The position numbers were made by a program, and so were the translations under genes. Below the pieces are notes generated by a model, which ran no database searches, had not been told where the DNA came from, and saw nothing but the letters and a program-made list of their open reading frames with translations. Positions 1 to 9,345 of a stretch of 64,000 bases of DNA are shown here, piece after piece. The DNA comes from Pseudomonadota bacterium (lineage in GTDB: Bacteria; Pseudomonadota; Gammaproteobacteria; Steroidobacterales; Steroidobacteraceae). Within the stretch, counting starts at the first letter, position 1; each line of letters starts with the position of its first letter. The stretch is taken from NCBI GenBank assembly GCA_016713725.1, contig JADJOO010000010.1, forward strand, positions 122,839-186,838, given 5' to 3'.

Positions 1-3000
1 GTCGAGCCAGCGGACGGCGAGCGCAATTCGTCGCGCAGGACCGCGAGATCGCGACTGGCCTTGAGCAACCTTCCCGCACCGTCGAGCACCCGCACATTGA
101 CGCTCAGCCAGGGCGGCAGGGCCACTGCGGCCACCTGTGCGGGTTCGACCCGGATGCCGGCCTCCTGGGTCGCGAAGGCTGCGACGTGGGCTGACAGCGA
201 GCCAGTGCCAAAGGGTGGGAGGACGGCCAGCAGTCGTTCAGCGGCATCGGGAATCGGCACGATTTCACGCCGCACTTCCTTTGGCAGTCCTCGCAGCAGC
301 GCGATGAGCTTCTCGCGTAACCATCCCGGAATCAGCCACTCGAGTCGCTGTGCATCAAGCGCCCGCAGCAGCGGCACCGGCACGTCGAGCGTGACGCCAT
401 CGTCGGGCGCAGTCGCATCGAAGCGATAGTGCAGCTGCAGGTCGTTGCCGTGGACGTCGATCGTCGACGGATAGTCTCTAGCCCGTACTTCCGGCAAATC
501 CTGCACCAGGAACACGGGCTCCGCGGCGTCGAGCATGTGCGGCTTTGCACGCTCTTCCTTGCGCCACCAGGATTCGAACGCTCGCGTCGAGGCGATCGCG
601 GGCGGAATGCGTTCCAGGTAGAACCGCACGAGCGCGTCCTCACCGGCGAGCAAGTCGCGCCGGCGCAGACAGGACTCGACTCGTTCGAGACGTGCCCGCG
701 TGGCCGTATTGCGCTCGAGAAACGCAAACGGCATCGAGGGCTGGCGCCGGACGAGCGCTTCCTCCACGAACATGCGTTGCGCTGCCGCGGGGTCGACCGA
801 CGCGAAACTGACACGCCGCCCGCTGCTCAAGACGCGGCCATAGAGCGAGACCGTCTCTCGCGCAAACGCCATGCCTCGTTGCGCATCCCATTCGGCGTCG
901 CCATAGCTGCGCTTGACGAGATGCGCTCCCGCCGATTCGATCCACGACGGCTGCACCTGCGCCACCATGCGCGCATAGAGTCGGTGCGTCTCGACCAGGC
1001 TTGCGGCGACGATCCAGTGCGGCGAACGCCTGGCGAGCGGTGTGCCGGGAGCAATGACGAACCGCGTATCGCGCGCACCGAGGTAAGTGCGGGCCTGGTC
1101 GAGTACGCCAATGCCGCCGAGGAATCCCGTCAACAGCGTCTGATGGAGTACGGCTGTGCCGGCGGCGGGCCTGTCGCCGTTGCCTTGCGCCAGCGGGCGC
1201 GAAATGTCCTCGAGTTGCTCGCGCAGGTCGCCCCATTCCCGCATGCGCAGGAACGACAGAAAATGCTCGCGGCACCAGTGCCGCAACACACGGTTGCCAC
1301 CGGCCGCCGGTTCGCGCGACGCCCGCCACAGGTTGAGCACGCCGACGAAGTCCGACCGTTCGTCCGCGAACAACGCGTGCTTTTCGTCTGCGGCCGCTGC
1401 TTTGTCGGCAGGGCGTTCACGCGGATCCTGGATGCTCAGGAACGAGACGATCGTGAGCGCTTCCGACATGCAGCCCGTGCGTCCGGCCTCGACCAGCACG
1501 CGAGCCAGCCGCGGGTCGACCGGCAACGCGGCCATCTGGCGCCCGAGCCGCGTGATCCGCCTCTCGCCATCGACCGCGCCGAGTTCCTGCAGCAGGCGGT
1601 AACCGTCGTTGAGCAGGCGCGCGTCGGGCGCGTCGAGGAACGGAAACTCCTGTGGACTTCCGAGTGCGAGGGCAGCCATCTGCAGGATGAGACTGGCCAG
1701 GTTCGTCCGCAGCAGTTCGGGTTCGGTGTAGCGCGGGCGCGCCTGGTAGTCATCCTCGGCATACAACCGCAGGCAGATGCCCTCGCCTTCGCGGCCGCAA
1801 CGCCCGCGACGCTGGTCGGCACTCGCCTGCGACACGGGCTCGATAGGCAGCCGCTGGAATTTCGCGCGTGGGCTGTAGCGGCTGACGCGTGCGAGTCCGG
1901 CATCGATGACGAACCGCACGCCGGGGATCGTGAGCGACGTCTCGGCGACGTTGGTTGCGAGCACGACGCGACGACGCGTGTGCCCGGCGAATACCTTGTC
2001 CTGGTCCGGACCGGTGAGCCTCCCGTAGAGCGGCAGGACGTCCCAATCCACGCGGCTGCGCACGAGCAGGTCGCGGGTCTCGAGGATCTGCTTCTCACCC
2101 GGCAGGAACACGAGCGCGTCACCTCGCAGGCCGCGCGCATCCCCGCTCCAGTTCTTCGAGTGCATCCCGCACAGCCTCCGGCAGCGGTGGCGCCGCCTCG
2201 TCTTCCTCCGCGAGCGGGCGATAACGCACCTCGACCGGGTAGCTCTGCCCTTCCACGTCGATGATCGGCGCACCGCTGAAGAACTCCGCAAACCGCTGCG
2301 TCTCGATCGTCGCCGAGGTCACGACCAGGCGCAGGTCGGGACGCTGCGGCAGCAGGCGGTGGCAGACGCCGAGCAGGAAATCGACGTTGAGGTTGCGCTC
2401 GTGGGCTTCGTCGATGATCAGGGTGTCATAGCGCAGCAGCAGCGGGTCACCTTCGAGTTCGCGCAGCAGCAGCCCGTCCGTCATCAACTTCACGAGCGTG
2501 CGCGGGCTGGTACGGTCGACGAAGCGCACCTGGTAACCGACGAGGTCACCGACGCTGGAGCCGAGCTCCGCGCTGACACGGGTCGCCAGGGCCTGCGCCG
2601 CAATACGCCGCGGTTGCGTGTGCCCGATCAGGCCGGCTGCACCGCGGCCCATCTCGAGACAGATCTTCGGGAGCTGCGTGCTCTTGCCGCTGCCCGTGGC
2701 GCCACTGACGATGACTACCTGATGCGCTTCGATCGCACGGCGGATGTCGTCACGGCGCGCGTGCACGGGCAAGGTTTCGTCGTAAACGATTCGCGGGACG
2801 GATGCGCGGCGAGCAGCGACGAGTTCGGCGGATGCCCGGACCTGGGTCTCCAGCCGGCCCACCTCGCGCAGATCGGCCGCCGCGGGCTTGCGCGCCAACC
2901 GGTCGAACGTCGACTGCAGCCGACGCCGATCGCGCAGCAGGCACCCGGGGAGCAGTTCCCGCAGGGCCGCGAGTCGTGCAGCGGCGGAATCAGGTGCATT

Positions 3001-3003
3001 CAC
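1..3003 (-). CDS. hrpA: ATP-dependent RNA helicase HrpA (3' end off window, one frameshift)
   Basis: DEAH-box RNA helicase of the HrpA type, acting on structured RNA in the cytoplasm. The N-terminal 290 residues show Walker A GATGSGKST (about 101-109), the box DEAH (198-201) and motif III SAT. The reading frame then breaks at a CCCC run (2141-2144 on the plus strand): removing one base restores a frame that reads DALVFLPG and stays open to the window edge, so roughly 1,000 codons of the usual 1,300 are present and the C-terminus lies outside. It is the last gene of a tight operon fumC–nudL–mazG–hrpA, 6 bp after mazG. Identity is seen directly from helicase motifs; the frameshift is most likely a sequencing error. 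Confidence 0.93.
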
Positions 3004-3009
3004 GGCAGC

Positions 3010-3792
3010 TCAGCCGAGTTCCTGCTTGGCACGGACCCAGAGCGCTTCGAGTTGTTCCATGCCGACGTCGGCCGGGGTTCGACCCTGCGCGGCGAGGTGA
3101 GCCTCGACCTGGCGAAAGCGCCGCTCGAACTTTGCGTTCGCGTCGCGCAGCGCGGCTTCTGCATCGACTCCGAGGTGGCGCGCCGCCTGCGACAACGCAA
3201 ACAACAGGTCTCCCAGCTCTTCGTGCGTGCGGGACCGATCACCCTTGTCGATCTCGACCTGCAGCTCGCCGAGCTCTTCGCGCACCTTGTCGATGACGCC
3301 TGCCGCGTCGGCCCAGTCGAAACCGACCTTCGCGGCACGCGATCCGAGCTTGGTCGCGCGAATCAGCGCCGGCAGGCCAAGCGTGACGCCGTCCAATGCA
3401 CCGACGCCCTGCCCCCTGGCCACGCGCTCCGCGCGCTTGTGCTGCTCCCAGGCCCGGGTCTGCGCCGCGGAATCTTCGATCTTCGCGTCGCCAAAAACGT
3501 GCGGATGACGGCGTTCGAGCTTGTCGGCGATCGAGGCAGCGACGGCGTCGAAATCAAACAGTCCACGCTCCTCGGCGATGCGCGCCTGGAACACGACCTG
3601 AAACAGCACGTCACCCAGTTCGTCACGCACGGCCTCGGGTTCGCCACGGGTGATCGCATCGGCCAGTTCGTACGCTTCCTCGATCGTGTGCGGTGCAATC
3701 GATGCCCAGTCCTGCTCGCGGTCCCAGGGACAACCGCCTGCCGGGTCGCGCAGGCGGATCATGATCTGGCGCAGTCGATCGATGGCGCTCAT
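3010..3792 (-). CDS. mazG: nucleoside triphosphate pyrophosphohydrolase MazG
   Basis: Hydrolyses NTPs and dNTPs to the monophosphate plus pyrophosphate, a house-cleaning enzyme. The 260-residue protein has the two tandem MazG repeats expected of the full-length bacterial type: an N-terminal HTIEEAYELADAI block with DELGDVLFQVVF at about 58-69 and a second copy with EELGELQVEIDKGD and HEELGDLLFALSQAARHLG. The conserved opening LRDPAGGCPWDREQDW is complete. Its ATG overlaps the nudL stop as ATGA, which suggests translational coupling, and hrpA follows after 6 bp. Length and motifs are normal for the family. Confidence 0.96.
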   Translation of the reverse strand: MSAIDRLRQIMIRLRDPAGGCPWDREQDWASIAPHTIEEAYELADAITRGEPEAVRDELGDVLFQVVFQARIAEERGLFDFDAVAASIADKLERRHPHVFGDAKIEDSAAQTRAWEQHKRAERVARGQGVGALDGVTLGLPALIRATKLGSRAAKVGFDWADAAGVIDKVREELGELQVEIDKGDRSRTHEELGDLLFALSQAARHLGVDAEAALRDANAKFERRFRQVEAHLAAQGRTPADVGMEQLEALWVRAKQELG

Positions 3793-4444
3793 CCCTGCCC
3801 CTCGCGCAGCAGCCGCGCGAACGCGATGAGCATGCTGGCCGTCGCGCCCCAGATCTGCCGCCCCTCGTACGGGATTTCGTGCGTGATGACCGTGTGGCCT
3901 GCAATGCTTCGATTGCGCGGCAGATGGTTGCGCACGTCGAGCACGAACTCGAGCGGCACCTCGAAGACGTTTTCGACCTCGGTCTCGTCGAGCTGCAGGT
4001 TGAAGCCGGCCTGCACGAAGCCGACTGCGGAGTCACCCGGAATCCGGAGATCACGAGGTGGTCCTGCAGGTAGCCGGCTCGCGTGACGAACCGTGGGTCC
4101 AGGCCGATTTCTTCCCGCGTCTCGCGCAGGGCGGCCTCCCACGGGCCGGCGTCCACCGACTCGATCCGGCCACCCGGAAAGCTGATCTGGCCCGGGTGGT
4201 TCTTCAGGTGCGATGCGCGTTGCGTCAACAGTACCTGCAGCCCCGTGGGACGCTCGACCAGCGGCACGAGTACGGCTGCACGCGCGGGCTCGGCGGGAAA
4301 CAACTTCCGCATCAGGTCGATCTGTTCGGGCGTGAACTGTGCAGCGTAGGGAAACTCCGGGTCCCGGCCCGGTACCGTGTCCCGCAACAGGCTTTCGATC
4401 CGCGCGCGCAGCGGTCGGGCTGCGATGAAGTCGGGGACCGTCAA
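3789..4444 (-). CDS. nudL: CoA pyrophosphatase, Nudix family (NudL type), one frameshift
   Basis: Likely cleaves coenzyme A and derivatives into 4'-phosphopantetheine and 3',5'-ADP. It carries both family signatures: the CoA-pyrophosphatase motif LLTQRASHLKNHPGQISFPG immediately before the Nudix box, whose core RETREEIGL is intact. The frame breaks near 4027, where one base appears to be missing (TPQSAS should read TPAVGFVQAG); the rest then runs in another frame to the stop at 3789. The start is a TTG that abuts the fumC stop codon (TAG-TTG), and the stop overlaps the mazG ATG, so the gene sits inside the operon without any spacer. About 218 residues once corrected. Confidence 0.9.
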
Positions 4445-5863
4445 CTAGCCTTCTCCCTTGCCCGGTCCGCCATGGTCGCCGCCCCGCGTCAGCGCGGCCG
4501 GATCGAGCAGCTTCGCGAGGCGCTGCTCGCCCAGGTCGGTCATCTCGCCCGCCACTTCGATGATCGGCCGACCTTCGGCGTAGGCCTTCTTCGCGATCGC
4601 CGCCGCCTTGTCGTAACCGATCACCGGGTTCAGCGCCGTCACCAACATGGGGTTGCGACTCAGCGCGAGCGACATCTGCCGCACGTGCACGGCGAAGCCC
4701 GCAATCGCGCTGCGTGCGAGCGTGCGCGACGCTCCCGCGAGCAACTCGATGCTCTGCAACAGGTTGTAGGCGATCACGGGCAGCATCACGTTGAGCTGGA
4801 AGTTGCCCGACTGGCCGGCGATGCCGATCGTCGCGTCGTTGCCCATTACCTGCGCCGCCACCATCGTGACCGCCTCCGGTACGACGGGGTTGACCTTGCC
4901 CGGCATGATGCTGCTGCCCGGCTGCAGTGCGGGCAGCGAGATTTCGGCGAGCCCGGCCAGCGGGCCGCTGTTCATCCAGCGCAGGTCGTTCGAAATTTTC
5001 ATGAGCGCAACGGCAAGCGTTCGCAGGTGACCGGACAACTCGACAGCCGTGTCCTGCGACGCGAGCGCCGCGAAGAAATCACGGGTCGGGCGCAGGTCGA
5101 GTCCGGTCTCCTGCGAAAGCAGCGCCGCCACCTTCGACGCAAACTGAGGATTGGCGTTGACGCCCGTGCCCACGGCCGTGCCGCCCTGTGCCAGCGCGTG
5201 CAGGCGCGGTCTGCAACTCTGCAGGCGCGTCACGGCGTCCTCGAGCTGGGTCCGCCACGCGCCCATTTCCTGCCCGAGCGTCACCGGCATCGCGTCCATC
5301 AGGTGCGTGCGGCCGGTCTTTACCGTCTCGCCGACGTCGGCCGCCTTGCGCGAGATGGTCTCGATGAGCTCTTTGAGTGCGGGCAACAACGATTCCGACA
5401 GGGCCATGGCCGCACCCACGTGAATCACCGTAGGGATCACGTCGTTGCTGCTCTGTCCGCGGTTGACGTGATCGTTGGCATGCACGGTCACGGTCGAGCC
5501 ACCGGCGTACTCGGTGGCGAGTCGCGCGATGACCTCGTTGGCGTTCATGTTGCTGCTGGTGCCCGACCCGGTCTGGAACACGTCGATCGGGAAATGCGCG
5601 TCGTGGCGACCAGTGGCCACTTCCAGTGCCGCCCGCTGGATGGCGAAGGCCCGGACCCGGTCAAGATCACCGAGGTCGAGATTGGCCCCAGCCGCGGCCC
5701 ATTTGACGAGTCCGAGCGCCCGGATGAAACCCCGCGGCATCGGGATGCCGCTGATCGGGAAGTTCTGGATCGCACGCTGCGTCTGGGCGCCCCACAGCGC
5801 CCCGGCGGGCACGCGGGTTTCACCCATGCTGTCGCGTTCGACGCGGAAGTCGGTATCGGCCAT
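4445..5863 (-). CDS. fumC: class II fumarate hydratase
   Basis: Interconverts fumarate and L-malate in the TCA cycle; oxygen-stable, cofactor-free homotetramer. All 472 residues are in one frame. The superfamily signature GSSIMPGKVNP is present, along with TGSGTSSNMNANEV near residue 100 and GRTHLMDAMPVTLGQE, which carries the catalytic histidine region. The ATG is preceded by GGAG at a good distance. It is the first gene of the operon running into nudL, mazG and hrpA, and is divergent from purB, another member of the same superfamily, across an 82-bp gap. Confidence 0.97.
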   Translation of the reverse strand: MADTDFRVERDSMGETRVPAGALWGAQTQRAIQNFPISGIPMPRGFIRALGLVKWAAAGANLDLGDLDRVRAFAIQRAALEVATGRHDAHFPIDVFQTGSGTSSNMNANEVIARLATEYAGGSTVTVHANDHVNRGQSSNDVIPTVIHVGAAMALSESLLPALKELIETISRKAADVGETVKTGRTHLMDAMPVTLGQEMGAWRTQLEDAVTRLQSCRPRLHALAQGGTAVGTGVNANPQFASKVAALLSQETGLDLRPTRDFFAALASQDTAVELSGHLRTLAVALMKISNDLRWMNSGPLAGLAEISLPALQPGSSIMPGKVNPVVPEAVTMVAAQVMGNDATIGIAGQSGNFQLNVMLPVIAYNLLQSIELLAGASRTLARSAIAGFAVHVRQMSLALSRNPMLVTALNPVIGYDKAAAIAKKAYAEGRPIIEVAGEMTDLGEQRLAKLLDPAALTRGGDHGGPGKGEG

Positions 5864-5945
5864 GGTGAACTCCGGGGAACCGCGCAGGCGCCCTGGGCGG
5901 GCCGTGCGGTATCATCCGGAATCGTAGCACCTCCCGGATGAACGC
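5864..5945. promoter_or_regulatory. divergent fumC/purB promoter region
   Basis: The 82 bp between the two divergent start codons must hold both promoters. Toward purB there is a TATCAT hexamer near 5910 that could serve as a -10 element about 30 bp before the ATG. I see no clear -35 match and no obvious operator. Confidence 0.4.
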
Positions 5946-7313
5946 ATGAGTCTCACCCCGCTGACCGCGCTTTCCCCCGTGGATGGCCGTTATGCGGCGC
6001 GCTGCGCCGACCTCCGCGAGATATTCAGCGAGCAGGGCCTCATTCGCGCCCGCGTCCGGGTCGAGATCGCCTGGCTGCATGCACTGGCCGGGGAGCGGCG
6101 CATCAGCGAGCTGCACGGCGTCACCCCGGCCGACCTCGCTGTCGCCCAGCAGATCATCGACGGCTTCCAGCCGGCCGACGCCGCAACGGTGAAGGCGTTC
6201 GAGCGCGAGACCAACCACGACGTCAAGGCAGTTGAGTACCTCATCAAGCAGAAGCTCGGCGCGCACCCGGCCTGGCAGTCACGGCTCGAGTTCGTGCATT
6301 TTGCGTGCACTTCCGAGGACATCAACAACCTGTCCTACGCGCTGATGTGCCGGGAAGCCCGTTCGAAGGTGCTGTTGCCGCGCATCGACACGCTGCTCGG
6401 CGCCCTGCGCTCGATGGCGCACGCCCATGCCGACGACGCGATGATGTCGCGTACGCACGGCCAGGCCGCGACACCTACCACGCTCGGCAAGGAAGTCGCG
6501 GTGTTCGTACACCGCCTGCGCCAGGCGCGCGATACGTTTGCGGCCGTGCCGATCCGCGGCAAGATCAACGGTGCCGTCGGCAACTACAACGCGCATGTAG
6601 CGGCCTACCCGGACGTCGACTGGCCGCTGCTCGGTCAGCGCCTGGTCGAATCGCTCGGCTTGAAATGGAACGCGTACACCACGCAGATCGAGCCGCATGA
6701 CTGGACGGCGGAATACTGCGACGCCCTCGCCCGCTGCAACTCGATCCTCACCGACCTGTGCCGCGATTTCTGGGGCTACGTGTCGCTTGGCTATTTCAGG
6801 CAGAAGGTCGTTTCGGGCGAAGTCGGCTCGTCGACCATGCCGCACAAAGTCAACCCGATCGACTTCGAGAATGGCGAAGGCAACTTCGGGCTTGCCAATG
6901 CGCTGCTGCGCTTCCTGTCCGAAAAGCTGCCGACCTCGCGCTGGCAGCGTGACCTCACCGACTCCACCGTGCAGCGCAACCTGGGCGTCGCGCTCGCGCA
7001 TTCCGATATCGCGATCCAGTCCGTTGCTCGCGGACTCGCTCGCGTCGAAATCGACCGTGCGCGACTCGCGGACGATCTCGCGGCGAACTGGGAACTGCTG
7101 GCGGAACCGATTCAGACGGTGATGCGACGCTACGCCGTGCCCGAAGCCTATGAGCAGTTGAAGGCACTGACGCGCGGACGCCGCATCGACGGGCCTGCGG
7201 TTGCAACCTTCGTCGACGGGTTGCCGATCCCGACGGCCGAAAAAGCAAGGCTCAAGGCCCTGACTCCGGCGACGTATATCGGTCTCGCGGCCCGCCTGGC
7301 CCGCGAAGCCTGA
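5946..7313 (+). CDS. purB: adenylosuccinate lyase
   Basis: Catalyses two fumarate-releasing steps of purine synthesis: SAICAR to AICAR and adenylosuccinate to AMP. The 455-residue product has the PurB-type start SLTPLTALSPVDGRY, the FVHFACTSEDINN block, MSRTHGQAATPTTLGKE, and the signature GSSTMPHKVNPIDFENGEGN. Length is standard for gammaproteobacterial PurB. It stands alone on the plus strand, followed by a short GC hairpin and T run (about 7315-7333) that may be a weak terminator. Confidence 0.97.
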   Translation: MSLTPLTALSPVDGRYAARCADLREIFSEQGLIRARVRVEIAWLHALAGERRISELHGVTPADLAVAQQIIDGFQPADAATVKAFERETNHDVKAVEYLIKQKLGAHPAWQSRLEFVHFACTSEDINNLSYALMCREARSKVLLPRIDTLLGALRSMAHAHADDAMMSRTHGQAATPTTLGKEVAVFVHRLRQARDTFAAVPIRGKINGAVGNYNAHVAAYPDVDWPLLGQRLVESLGLKWNAYTTQIEPHDWTAEYCDALARCNSILTDLCRDFWGYVSLGYFRQKVVSGEVGSSTMPHKVNPIDFENGEGNFGLANALLRFLSEKLPTSRWQRDLTDSTVQRNLGVALAHSDIAIQSVARGLARVEIDRARLADDLAANWELLAEPIQTVMRRYAVPEAYEQLKALTRGRRIDGPAVATFVDGLPIPTAEKARLKALTPATYIGLAARLAREA

Positions 7314-7359
7314 GCCGCGGACGGCGATTTTTGACATAAGCCTGCCATCGCTCGCCGAC

Positions 7360-7872
7360 ATGCCTGCACAACCGGCCCGGGATTACGTCGTGCGACTCGC
7401 CACGTGGGAGCACGACCGGTTGCAGATTCAGCGCGTACGGCGGTCTGTTTTCATCGAAGAACAAAGGATCGCGGAACGCGACGAATGGGACGAACTCGAT
7501 CCAGTCATCGCGCACGTTCTCGTTTTCGAACCACCTGCTTCCGCAAAACGTGACGCGGTTGGCACAGGACGCCTGGAACCCACCGGTAAGATTGGCCGCG
7601 TCGCAGTACTGCCGCAGTACCGTGGACTGGGAGCTGGCGTCGCCGTGATGCGTCGCCTCATGGCTCTCGCCGCCTAGCGCGGATTCCACGAGGTGTACCT
7701 CAATGCGCAGGTGTCAGCGGCCGGATTCTACGAGCGGCTGGGTTTCCGGGCCGATGGTCCGGGATTCGACGAGGTCGGAATACCGCACCAGCGCATGCGC
7801 CGGGCGGTCGGGAAGCGGGATGGAACATCGGCTGGACCAGACGGGAACGCGCAGCATCCTCTCGAACCTTGA
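7360..7872 (+). pseudogene. GNAT N-acetyltransferase, ElaA/YjcF-like, with in-frame TAG
   Basis: A small GNAT-fold acetyltransferase. The first 105 residues contain the acetyl-CoA-binding segment IGRVAVLPQYRGLGAGVAVM. A TAG codon at 7675-7677 then interrupts the frame, but the same frame continues with EVYLNAQVSAAGFYERLGF and ends in the family's typical GIPHQRM, so the gene is a normal GNAT reading frame cut by a single nonsense codon. TAG is one change away from GAG, AAG or CAG, any of which would fit the helix. The reading frame overlaps the next gene by about 50 bp. Substrate unknown. Either a recent pseudogene or a base-call error. Confidence 0.8.
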
Positions 7873-8326
7873 GGAATGCCGGATTGCAGTCGCCGAGATC
7901 GCGACGCACGCCAATCGCACGCTTTCCATCTACACGACCGACCTCGAACCGCTGATCTACGACCACGACCTCTTCCTCGAGCCGGTCAAGCGGCTCGTCC
8001 TGGCTCGCAGCCATGCGCGCCTGCGCGTGCTGATCTCGAATCCCGGCCGCGTCTCGCGTGAAGGCAACCGGTTCATGATGATGGCGCGCCGTCTCACGAG
8101 CTACATCGACCTGCGCAACGTCGCCCCCGAGTACCGCAGCAACCCCTGCTCGTTCATCGTGGCCGACGACAGGGCCATCGCGTACCGCCAGCAGGCGTCA
8201 ACCTGGGATGGCATCGTCGAGTTCAATAACGTCTCGGTCGTCAAGCGCTATCTCGCCTATTTCGACGAGGTCTGGGCTGGCAGCCTGGTCCAGCCCGAAA
8301 TGCGTGCCACGGCCGTCGACTGCTGA
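7820..8326 (+). CDS. conserved protein of unknown function next to a GNAT gene
   Basis: I chose the ATG at 7820, which follows GGGAAGCGGG, rather than an upstream in-frame start that would lie deep in the acetyltransferase gene. The 168-residue product contains TLSIYTTDLEPLIYDHD near its start, a run of basic and hydrophobic segments (RLRVLISNPGRVSREGN), and SNPCSFIVADDRAIAYRQ. The pattern of a strand, a conserved acidic turn and a positively charged strand recalls phospholipase D-like folds, but there is no HKD motif. In other gammaproteobacteria a protein of this kind is found beside or fused to GNAT domains (recalled, not checked). No function can be assigned. Confidence 0.75.
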   Translation: MEHRLDQTGTRSILSNLEECRIAVAEIATHANRTLSIYTTDLEPLIYDHDLFLEPVKRLVLARSHARLRVLISNPGRVSREGNRFMMMARRLTSYIDLRNVAPEYRSNPCSFIVADDRAIAYRQQASTWDGIVEFNNVSVVKRYLAYFDEVWAGSLVQPEMRATAVDC

Positions 8327-8342
8327 CAGCGCCCGGGCTGGT

Positions 8343-8348
8343 TATAAT
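8343..8348 (+). promoter_or_regulatory. perfect -10 hexamer before nudJ, leaderless spacing
   Basis: A consensus TATAAT sits inside the perfect palindrome GGTTATAATAACC, and the nudJ ATG begins only 7 bp after it. Transcription from this -10 would start at or within a base or two of the start codon, so the mRNA would be leaderless. No consensus -35 is visible. Confidence 0.5.
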
Positions 8349-8355
8349 AACCGGC

Positions 8356-8852
8356 ATGGTATGGAAGCCTGACGTCACCGTGGCAGCCGTCATCGAACGC
8401 GACGGCAAGTTCCTTTTTGTCGAAGAGCGTGCGGGTGGCCGGGTGGTGTTGAACCAGCCCGCCGGTCACCTCGAGCACAGCGAGACCCTGCCGCAGGCCA
8501 TCGCGCGCGAGACGCTCGAGGAGACAGGCTGGACGTTCGTCCCGCGCGACGTCGTCGGCATCTACCTCTGGCAGCCCGCGCACCTGAGCAAGACCTTCCT
8601 GCGTGTCGCGTTCCGTGGCCAGCTGGAAGGTCACGATCCCTCGCGCCCCTCGATCACGGCATCCTGCGCACCCGCTGGCTCGACCGCGAGCAACTGATGG
8701 CGGCACAGGCGCGGCATCGCAGCCCGCTGGTGGCGCGCTGTGTCGACGACTACCTCGGCGGCGCGCGGTATCCGCTCGAGCTCCTGACGCACCTGATGCG
8801 CAGCGTCGAGCCCGGCTCCGCAACGACGACGTCGATCGCTGCGAGCGTCTGA
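8356..8852 (+). CDS. nudJ: Nudix hydrolase NudJ (phosphatase), one frameshift
   Basis: NudJ-type Nudix hydrolase, known to act on HMP-pyrophosphate and other pyrophosphates. The Nudix box is perfect (GHLEHSETLPQAIARETLEE, then TGW). The frame is broken at a CCCC run, 8646-8649: adding one C makes the next frame read LDHGILRTRWLDREQL and continue to a TGA at 8850, giving about 165 residues, normal for NudJ. The position just upstream of mnmA matches the nudJ–mnmA order of E. coli and supports the assignment. The break looks like a homopolymer error. Confidence 0.9.
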
Positions 8853-8894
8853 GCCGATCACCTCTCCCGCCGTGCGTGGGAAGCTCGTACGTGC

Positions 8895-9078
8895 GCTGGT
8901 TGCAGGCGTCCGACCCGGCATGTCCTGTCGCGCTTCAGACTGCGGGCGTCCGACCCGGCATGTCCTGTCGCGCTTGGAAAAGGCAGACACGCGCTGGTTG
9001 CGGGCGTCCGACCCGGCCTGTCCTGTCGCGCTTGGAAAGGCAGACACGCGCGCGCCAGGACAGGCCGGATCGAACGCC
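8895..9078. repeat. hairpin repeat patch 1: three units sharing one stem sequence
   Basis: Three successive units start near 8895, 8941 and 9001. Each carries the arm GGCGTCCGACCCGGC followed by TGTCCTGTCGCGCTT. The second and third units also carry the core TTGGAAAGGCAGACAC (one extra A in unit 2). Only the third has the complementary right arm, making a hairpin from 9003 to 9078 with about 29-bp arms and few mismatches. The patch lies between nudJ and mnmA and contains no gene. Confidence 0.85.
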
Positions 9079-9080
9079 TG

Positions 9081-9305
9081 CCATCACCGTCCTGTGCATC
9101 TTTTCCGAGTGCACGAAAGGCTGAGGCGCTGCTGCAGCGGTTGATCCGGGACCTTCCCCCGAGCGCGTGTCTGCCTTTCCAAGCTCGGGGGAAGGTCCCG
9201 GATCGACCGCCTGCAGCGCGCGCGCGTCTGCCTCGCCAAGCTCGGGGGAAGGTCCCGGGTCGGCCGCCTGAAGCAAGCGCATATCTGCCTTTCCGATCTC
9301 GGCGG
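9081..9305. repeat. hairpin repeat patch 2 with long perfect stem; copy also at 21.1 kb
   Basis: From 9137 to 9210 two 27-bp arms pair with a single G-T wobble; the inner arms are GGACCTTCCCCCGAG and CTCGGGGGAAGGTCC. The loop is the same core seen elsewhere, in reverse orientation (TGTCTGCCTTTCCAAG). Two further partial units follow at 9201-9272 and 9263-9305 and reuse the same right arm. The stretch from about 9081 to 9216 is nearly repeated at 21139-21281, including the conserved lead-in TTCCGAGTGCACGA. Confidence 0.88.
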
Positions 9306-9345
9306 AATTGCATGGCGGAGGGAGCAAGCAAGGTAAAATCGAGGC

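Noticed and set aside
429..2264. 611-codon open frame on the plus strand opposite hrpA
   Set aside because: Shadow frame typical of high-GC DNA; composition is Arg/Ala/His-rich without family motifs, while the opposite strand encodes a clear helicase.
7675..7677. Amber codon recoded as pyrrolysine or similar
   Set aside because: Most genes here use ordinary stops including TAG (for example fumC), and the interrupted families have no known amber recoding; mutation or base error is simpler.
8895..9305. CRISPR-like array of spaced repeats
   Set aside because: Unit spacing is irregular, the units are hairpins with shared arms rather than identical repeats with unique spacers, and no cas genes are near.
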